Assembly (NCBI RefSeq): GCF_014695575.1
Contig: NZ_JACJOO010000090.1
Span: 1-48,918 of the forward strand
Source: Leptolyngbya sp. FACHB-8
GTDB lineage: Bacteria > Cyanobacteriota > Cyanobacteriia > Elainellales > Elainellaceae
Length of the DNA: 48,918 bases
Direction: 5' to 3'
A program made the translations under genes and the position numbers. Position 1 is the stretch's first letter, and each line of letters starts with the position of its first letter. This document shows positions 43,862 through 48,918 of this stretch, piece by piece. The notes beneath the pieces are model-generated. The model did no database searches. It was not told the DNA's origin and saw nothing but the letters and a program-made list of their open reading frames with translations.

Positions 43862-45523
43862 ATGCGACTCTGGCGACGCTTTATAAAATTTGTAAGTTTA
43901 GCGATTGTGACCTTTGGATTGGCGATCGCCCTCGTGAACTGCACGGGCCAATCTGAAACTAGTACTGGGACAAGCCCCGCAGCGACGGGCAGTGCCAGTG
44001 GTACATCAGCTCTGGTGTTTGCTTCCAGTGGCCCTCCCGTCAACCTGGAGCCTGGCAACATCACGGATGGCAACTCTCTGTATGTCCAGCAGCAAATTTA
44101 TGACCGCCTGATCGACTTTAAGCCAGGTAGTACAGACCTTGTTCCAGCTCTGGCTGATAAGTGGGAGGTATCCGACGACAACCTCACCTGGACATTTACC
44201 CTGAAGGAGGGGGTAAAGTTCCACGACGGCACCGACTTTAATGCTGAAGCCGTAGCCTTCAACTTTAACCGCTGGTGGGATCCCGAGTTTGAGTATGGTT
44301 ATCGGGATGCTGGAAAGCTCTACGAAATTTGGACAAATCTCTTTGGCGGTACTAAGGGCTCGAAAGAGTCTCTGGTTCAATCAGTTACAGTTAAGAGCCC
44401 AACCGCCATTGATATCAAGCTAAAACAGCCCTTCGCAGCATTCCCGGCTGCCGTAGCTGCGGGATACTTCGGTATTGCCAGCCCCACAGCCATTCAAAAA
44501 TCCGCTGCAGATTATGGCACACCCTCTGGTGCGGCTGTGGGTACTGGCCCCTATGTGTTTGAGGAATGGCGGTCAGGTGAACGAGTCAGCCTGAAGGCGA
44601 ACCCTGACTACTGGCGGGAAGGGGTTCCTAAAGAACAACAATTGATCATTACCTTCGTGGAAGACCCGGCGGCTCGCCTTGCACAACTGCGGGCTGGCAC
44701 TGTTGATTTCACTGTCGACCTTACCCCTGACCAGTTGGCCGAAATTGAAGGAGATTCTAGCCTTAAAGCAGTCTATCGCCCTTCCTTTAACGTGGGATAT
44801 CTGGCGCTAAACCCCGGCTATGAGCCTTTGTCGAAGCCAGAGGTGCGGCGAGCGATCGCTGAGGCTATCAACAAGCCCGAAATCGTGAAAGCCTTTTGGG
44901 GCGAGCTGGGCCAAACTGATGCCCACTTCGTGCCGCCTTCCATGGAGAATTTCCGCTCGAAGGATGTGACGGATTATCAGTACAACCCCGATGCGGCGAA
45001 GCAAGCTCTCGCGGCAGCTGGCTACCCCAACGGCTTTGACTTGCAGCTCTGGTATATGCCCGTCAGCCGTCCCTACTTCCCGAACCCTAAGCCAATCGCG
45101 GAAGCGTTCGCTGCTGAACTGAACACCATTGGCATTCGAGTTAGTTTGCAAACTAAAGACTGGGGTGCGTATCTGGAGGATCGCAACACGCCTCCCGGTT
45201 TCCAGTCCTTCATGCTGGGCTGGACGGGTGACTACGGCGACCCCGACAACTTCCTATATGCCCACTTCGGCCCTGGTTCCACCGATGACCTCGGCAAATG
45301 GAAAAATCAGCAGGTCTTTGATCTGCTAGACCAGGCCCGTGCTGAAGCTGACACCGCCAAGCGGGGCCAGATGTATGCCCAGGTTGACAAAATTCTCTTC
45401 GACGAAGCTCTGCGGATTCCTATCGTCCACTCCCAACCGTTGCTGGCCCAACGTAGCAGTCTTGGCAACTGGAACCCAAGCCCGTTAGGGTCGGAGTCTT
45501 TCGAGGAAATCGAAAAGTCCTAA
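43862..45523 (+). CDS. Peptide/nickel ABC transporter substrate-binding lipoprotein
   Basis: A 553-aa family 5 extracellular solute-binding protein (DppA/OppA/NikA type). The signal peptide ends at Cys27 (IALVNC-TGQ); Asn at -1 of the lipobox is atypical, so lipidation is probable rather than certain. A Ser/Thr/Gly linker precedes the domain, which opens ALVFASSGPPVNLEPG. Family landmarks are YDRLIDFKPGSTDLVPALADKWEVSDDNLTWTFTLKEGVKFHDGTDFNAEAVAFNFNRW, GTGPYVFEEWRSGERVSLKANPDYW and MLGWTGDYGDPDNFLY. The last segment (W-GDY-DPDNFL) resembles peptide and glutathione binders. Permease genes follow at 45609 and 46826. Confidence 0.93.
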   Translation: MRLWRRFIKFVSLAIVTFGLAIALVNCTGQSETSTGTSPAATGSASGTSALVFASSGPPVNLEPGNITDGNSLYVQQQIYDRLIDFKPGSTDLVPALADKWEVSDDNLTWTFTLKEGVKFHDGTDFNAEAVAFNFNRWWDPEFEYGYRDAGKLYEIWTNLFGGTKGSKESLVQSVTVKSPTAIDIKLKQPFAAFPAAVAAGYFGIASPTAIQKSAADYGTPSGAAVGTGPYVFEEWRSGERVSLKANPDYWREGVPKEQQLIITFVEDPAARLAQLRAGTVDFTVDLTPDQLAEIEGDSSLKAVYRPSFNVGYLALNPGYEPLSKPEVRRAIAEAINKPEIVKAFWGELGQTDAHFVPPSMENFRSKDVTDYQYNPDAAKQALAAAGYPNGFDLQLWYMPVSRPYFPNPKPIAEAFAAELNTIGIRVSLQTKDWGAYLEDRNTPPGFQSFMLGWTGDYGDPDNFLYAHFGPGSTDDLGKWKNQQVFDLLDQARAEADTAKRGQMYAQVDKILFDEALRIPIVHSQPLLAQRSSLGNWNPSPLGSESFEEIEKS

Positions 45524-45608
45524 TCACGCAATCAGCAGGGCGTGGGATTCAACACCTTCCACCCCTGCTTGCCCGCCCTTTTTCCACTCATCTACCCCTC
45601 CACCCCTC

Positions 45609-46619
45609 ATGGGCCGCTACATTCTCCGCCGTCTCTTGAATCTGTTACCCGTTCTTTTCGGCATTACGCTGCTGGTGTTTCTCTTCCTGCACCTGATTCC
45701 AGGGGATCCAGCAGTAGTGATGTTGGGCGATCGCGCTACCCCTACCCAGGTCGAAGCGCTTCGTGAACGCATGGGTCTAAACGAACCGCTGCCGTTGCAA
45801 TACCTGGCCTTTATGGGCAACCTGCTTCGCTTTGATCTGGGGCGTAGCATCTTTACCGGAGTTCCCATCATCCGGGAGATCTTGAATCGCTGGCCTGCTA
45901 CGTTTGAGCTGTCTGTAGCGGCGATGGTCATTGCTCTGGCGATCGGCATTCCCGCCGGGGTAATCGCCGCTGTCCGTAAAAACAGCCTGTGGGACAACGC
46001 CACTATGAGCGGTTCGCTGATTGGGGTATCAATGCCTGTGTACTGGCTTGGCCTACTGCTGGTATACCTGTTTGCGGTCAACTTGCGATGGCTTCCCCCC
46101 AGTGGCCGCATTAGTGTGGATGCGGGATTGGCTTTCAAACCGATTACGGGCTTTTATGTTTTTGATGCCCTGGTGCAGGGCAATTTTGCTGCTCTGGGTG
46201 ATATTCTGGCGCACCTGACCCTTCCTGCCCTCACCCTCAGCACCATTCCCCTTGCCATTCTTGCTCGCATCACTCGCAGCGCCATGCTAGAAGTCCTCTC
46301 TCAGGACTATATCCGTACCGCTCGCGCAAAGGGTTTATTGGAGTACTGGGTGATTTTTAAACATGCTTTGAAAAATGCCATGCTTCCTGTCGTCACTATT
46401 ATTGGTTTAGAGTTTGGCACACTTTTAGGTGGAGCCATTCTTACAGAAACCATTTTTGCATGGCCAGGAATTGGTAAATGGATCTACGAGGGCATTCTTA
46501 CTCGCGACTATCCAGTTGTTCAGGGAGGTGTCATTTTTGTTGCCACTGCCTTTGTATTGATCAATCTTTTAGTTGATATTTCTTATGCCCTATTAGATCC
46601 ACGAATTCAGTACAAATAG
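45609..46619 (+). CDS. ABC transporter permease (DppB type)
   Basis: A 336-aa inner-membrane permease with six membrane segments. It starts MGRYILRRLLNLLPVLFGITLLVFLFLHLIPGDPA, the DppB/OppB signature start. The EAA loop is LEVLSQDYIRTARAKGLLEYWVIFKHALKNAMLPVVTIIG, which docks on the ATPase. It lies 85 bp after the binding protein on the same strand. With 46826 it forms the transmembrane dimer. Confidence 0.95.
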   Translation: MGRYILRRLLNLLPVLFGITLLVFLFLHLIPGDPAVVMLGDRATPTQVEALRERMGLNEPLPLQYLAFMGNLLRFDLGRSIFTGVPIIREILNRWPATFELSVAAMVIALAIGIPAGVIAAVRKNSLWDNATMSGSLIGVSMPVYWLGLLLVYLFAVNLRWLPPSGRISVDAGLAFKPITGFYVFDALVQGNFAALGDILAHLTLPALTLSTIPLAILARITRSAMLEVLSQDYIRTARAKGLLEYWVIFKHALKNAMLPVVTIIGLEFGTLLGGAILTETIFAWPGIGKWIYEGILTRDYPVVQGGVIFVATAFVLINLLVDISYALLDPRIQYK

Positions 46620-46825
46620 GTTTGAGTGAGATTCGACAATCAACGACAGTTGATCATCCCCGTGTGTAGAGGCGCGTTATAAAACATATGACTCTTGAAA
46701 ATGTATTACTCGGATCAGCGCGGGTTTGATTGAACATCTTTGGTTTTGACGTCAACATGGCGTTAAAACCCGCCCCCACAGAAGAATTTAGTTCAAACTC
46801 TTACATTGAAATATTCTTTCCTCCT

Positions 46826-47707
46826 ATGACCACCGCTACCCCAGCTACTCGCTTTGCCCGTTTCCGCAAACAACGTGCTGTTCAGCGCTTTCTGCAATCT
46901 ACGTCTGGCATGATTGGCCTGGTGCTAACTGCACTGATTATACTGATGGCTGTGCTGGCGCCCATCCTTCGACCTTATGATCCTGCTGGCGATCGCAACT
47001 ACGCTGCTCGCCTTAGACCCCCTAGCCCTGAGTTCTGGTTTGGCACGGACGGTTTAGGCCGCGACATTCTCAGTCAGGTTTGGTATGGATTGCAGACGTC
47101 GCTGCTAATTGGGTTGGTAGCCGTGGCGATCGGTATGCTCATCGGTGTGGCCTTAGGGCTACTGGCGGGATACTTTCGGGGGCGGTTGGAAACGGTGGTG
47201 GGTTGGATGACCGACGTGATGCTGGCGTTTCCCTCGATTTTGTTGGCGATCGCTATCGTCACCGTCACGGGTCCCAGTGTTGTCAGCGTCATGTTTGCCG
47301 TCGGTCTGGTGCAGTTGCCCAAGTTTATCCGCCTCACCCGCAGCATGGTACTTTCCCTGCGCGAGCAGGAATTTGTGCAAACTGTCCGCGCCTTTGGAGC
47401 CACGCCGCCACGGATTATTCTGCGGCACATTTTGCCTGCGAGTCTTGCGCCGATTGTGGTGCAGGCGACCCTGGCGATCGGTACCGCTACCCTGGAAGCG
47501 GCAGGTCTGGGCTTCCTGGGACTGGGCGCACAGCCCCCTACCCCAGAACTGGGCACGATGCTCTCTGATGCCTTCAAAGGAGGCTATTCTTTGTCATCAC
47601 CCTGGACCATTATTTTTCCTGGTCTTTTTATTACGTTGACAGTGCTTGCCTTTAATCTTCTGGGTGATGGTCTCCGAGATGCCCTCGATCCTCGCAGTGG
47701 ACGGTAA
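46826..47707 (+). CDS. ABC transporter permease (DppC type)
   Basis: A 293-aa permease (ATG 46826, MTTATPATRFARFRKQRAVQRFL). FGTDGLGRDILSQVWYGLQTSLLIGLVAV is the family N-terminal signature. The EAA loop is LREQEFVQTVRAFGATPPRIILRHILPASLAPIVVQ, and GLGFLGLGAQPPTPELGTMLSDA is near the end. Six membrane segments are visible. A TTG at 46730 would add 32 residues that do not resemble the family. There is no purine-rich ribosome site before 46826. It completes the importer. Confidence 0.94.
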   Translation: MTTATPATRFARFRKQRAVQRFLQSTSGMIGLVLTALIILMAVLAPILRPYDPAGDRNYAARLRPPSPEFWFGTDGLGRDILSQVWYGLQTSLLIGLVAVAIGMLIGVALGLLAGYFRGRLETVVGWMTDVMLAFPSILLAIAIVTVTGPSVVSVMFAVGLVQLPKFIRLTRSMVLSLREQEFVQTVRAFGATPPRIILRHILPASLAPIVVQATLAIGTATLEAAGLGFLGLGAQPPTPELGTMLSDAFKGGYSLSSPWTIIFPGLFITLTVLAFNLLGDGLRDALDPRSGR

Positions 47708-47709
47708 TA

Positions 47710-47740
47710 AAAAAAGAGCGACCATTGGTCGCTCTTTTTT
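47710..47740. terminator. Bidirectional terminator
   Basis: AAAAAAGAGCGACCA (47710-47724) pairs with 47726-47740 around a small loop. It lies 2 bp after the DppC-type stop and 2 bp before the convergent carbonic anhydrase stop. Confidence 0.85.
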
Positions 47741-47741
47741 A

Positions 47742-48410
47742 TCAACTTGCCATAATCAGCGGATCGGGGACGGGGAACGATCGCTGTTCCAGGGGGGTAA
47801 ACTTCCGATGGGCTGCGTCGAAGGCATATACAGAACCTGTTTCAATCTCATACATCCAGGCGTGTAAGTTTAACTTGCCAGAGTGGAGGTTGGAGCGTAC
47901 CACCGGATAAGTTTCCAGGTTCTCAATTTGAGTCAAGATGTTTTGCTCGATCGCAATCTTGAGCAACCGCTCCGGGGTTTCGTGGGAGTAGTTATCCATC
48001 ACAAGGCGACGGGTGGCTTCACCGTGGGTACGCAACCAGCTATACACCATCGGCATTGTCTCGGCGAGGTTGCCTACCTGTAATAGCCCTCGCATGGCTC
48101 CGCAGTGGGAGTGACCACAAATAATGATGTCCTTCACGCCCAGAGCTTGCACGGCGTATTCGATCGCCGCAGACTCAGTAATGCTAGCCGCTCCGTAGGA
48201 CGGAACAATGTTGCCTACGTTCCGCATGACGAACAGCCGCCCAGGAGGGGATTGTGTAATCAGGAAGGGATCAATCCGCGAGTCCGAGCACGTGATGAAC
48301 AGCACGTCAGGCGACTGCCCCTGAGAAAGCTCCTCAAAGAGTGCCTGATGGTTCCGGAAGTAGTTGTCGTGGAACTGGTTTACGCCCTGGAGGATGCGAG
48401 TCAACGGCAT
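47742..48410 (-). CDS. Beta-carbonic anhydrase (CcaA/IcfA-like)
   Basis: A zinc enzyme interconverting CO2 and bicarbonate. The 222-aa product (ATG 48410, MPLTRILQGVNQFHDNYFRN) has the zinc and catalytic residues Cys41, Asp43 and Arg45 (CSDSR), then His100 and Cys103 (CGHSHCGAM). ATRRLVMDNYSH, NILTQIENLETYP and LHAWMYEIETGSVYAFD are close to the carboxysomal CcaA of Synechocystis as I recall it. However, the protein ends soon after (FTPLEQRSFPVPDPLIMAS) and lacks the long C-terminal extension through which CcaA is linked to carboxysome scaffold proteins. It may therefore be cytosolic or a short variant. The frame continues to 48506, but the extra 32 residues look non-native. Confidence 0.92.
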   Translation of the reverse strand: MPLTRILQGVNQFHDNYFRNHQALFEELSQGQSPDVLFITCSDSRIDPFLITQSPPGRLFVMRNVGNIVPSYGAASITESAAIEYAVQALGVKDIIICGHSHCGAMRGLLQVGNLAETMPMVYSWLRTHGEATRRLVMDNYSHETPERLLKIAIEQNILTQIENLETYPVVRSNLHSGKLNLHAWMYEIETGSVYAFDAAHRKFTPLEQRSFPVPDPLIMAS

Positions 48411-48606
48411 AAGAATGGCCTGTATTCGGCAAGGGAAGGGACTTGAATGGGTAGTTAAAGGTGCGGAGTGGCAAATTGTCAATCCGGTTTTCTTAATAAT
48501 ACCCATTAGTTTACATTTATATACAATGGTGCGATCGCGATTTCCAGGAAGAAAACACGTATTTGCTGAAACTTTATGTGTCTTGTAGAGTTTTGGCCCG
48601 GTTAGC

Positions 48607-48659
48607 TAGGGCATCAGGAGTGAATGGGCGCACTGCTTCCACTCGCTCCTGATGCCCTA
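48607..48659. repeat. Hairpin upstream of carbonic anhydrase
   Basis: TAGGGCATCAGGAG (48607-48620) pairs perfectly with 48646-48659. It directly abuts the family E element that starts at 48660. Confidence 0.6.
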
Positions 48660-48762
48660 ACTAGTACGCTGAGGCGGAAATCCATCACCTATGTTTTTGT
48701 GTGGGGTACTTCGCACCCCACACAAAAACATAGGTTGCGAACATAGGCCGCAGCCTACTAGT
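48660..48762 (-). repeat. Family E palindromic element, copy 2
   Basis: ACTAGTACGCTGAGGCGG (48660) to CCGCAGCCTACTAGT (48762) is the reverse orientation of 8416-8515. The heart is a perfect 21-bp stem (48687-48707 with 48715-48735). ACCTAT/ATAGGT at its base is shared with copy 1; the upper stem differs. 48763-48918 has no supportable gene. Confidence 0.75.
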
Positions 48763-48918
48763 GGGTCATCTGGCGTGAGTATTGCCATTTCAGGTGGAGC
48801 ATTTTAGGCCACCAAGGACTGGGTTACAGCCCCAGACCCTCCTAATCGATGCTTAGGTCGTTTAGATCGCGCTCGTTGTCGTCGTGCCGCTCGCTTGCCA
48901 CCCCACTCAAACGGTGTT

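Noticed and set aside
43862-47707. Specific substrate (nickel versus dipeptide versus glutathione) for the ABC importer
   Set aside because: The family motifs do not distinguish substrates, and no metabolic neighbour genes are present.
48790-48918. Open plus-strand frame running off the right edge (Arg/Cys-rich)
   Set aside because: No in-frame start codon follows the last stop, and only about 35 codons are visible; a partial gene cannot be supported.

Overview
The window looks like a chromosomal segment of a (probably filamentous, Leptolyngbya-like) cyanobacterium. The evidence is the very frequent HIP1 octamer GCGATCGC, a Cph1-type phytochrome, a plant-type petF ferredoxin, cyAbrB, a CcaA-like carbonic anhydrase, HemJ, and several small families found mainly in cyanobacteria (DUF2811, DUF2949, DUF7734-like). 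The species cannot be fixed from sequence alone. No phage, CRISPR array, transposase gene or plasmid functions were seen.

Layout. 1-3180: a repeat-rich stretch with one 49-codon gene, then hemJ and a DUF2811 gene on the minus strand, then a non-coding region (about 2628-3005) with four exact TTTTCCACA DnaA boxes plus degenerate ones and an AT-rich segment. This is an oriC candidate. Every gene called from 3180 to 16384 is on the plus strand, as expected for a replichore leaving an origin there. 3180-6745: prepilin peptidase, a DUF2007 protein, accD, a small protein and proline iminopeptidase. 6746-9050: repeats and a secreted protein of unknown function. 9053-11738: a heme-oxygenase-like diiron oxidase (HDO), a SAM methyltransferase with an NPPY motif, and a TspO-like membrane protein. 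12157-14886: a hybrid phytochrome kinase. 15293-22349: ychF, glmM, a DUF7734-like protein, a small acidic protein, cyAbrB, an Rrf2 regulator, and rplU-rpmA. 22806-28916: an MFS transporter, two near-identical tRNA-Arg genes, moaC, a 2TM protein, ftsH and DUF2949. 29155-36160: a Gfo/Idh/MocA oxidoreductase, petF, queG, a TPR protein, a GHL10 glycoside hydrolase and a receiver protein. 36494-41259: gyrA, a sugar-type ABC ATPase and an SH3b protein. 41330-47707: a complete peptide/nickel-type ABC importer, with a fused ATPase facing away from the binding protein and two permeases. 47742-48410: carbonic anhydrase.

The most unusual content is between genes. Nearly every intergenic gap holds one or more long, near-perfect inverted repeats (13-34 bp arms, often 3-nt loops). 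Many belong to families with conserved ends and no protein. Family A (about 124 bp, two hairpins) has four intact copies flanked by short direct repeats. Family B (ends CAGCAATTCTC) has about 9-bp direct repeats. At 6840-7220 a family A copy sits inside a family B copy, which sits inside a family F copy. Families C, D and E keep their outer ends but carry different, internally complementary hearts. Seven apexes are the ultra-stable GCGAAGC mini-hairpin or its complement. The window therefore records a dense, recently active population of non-autonomous palindromic elements.
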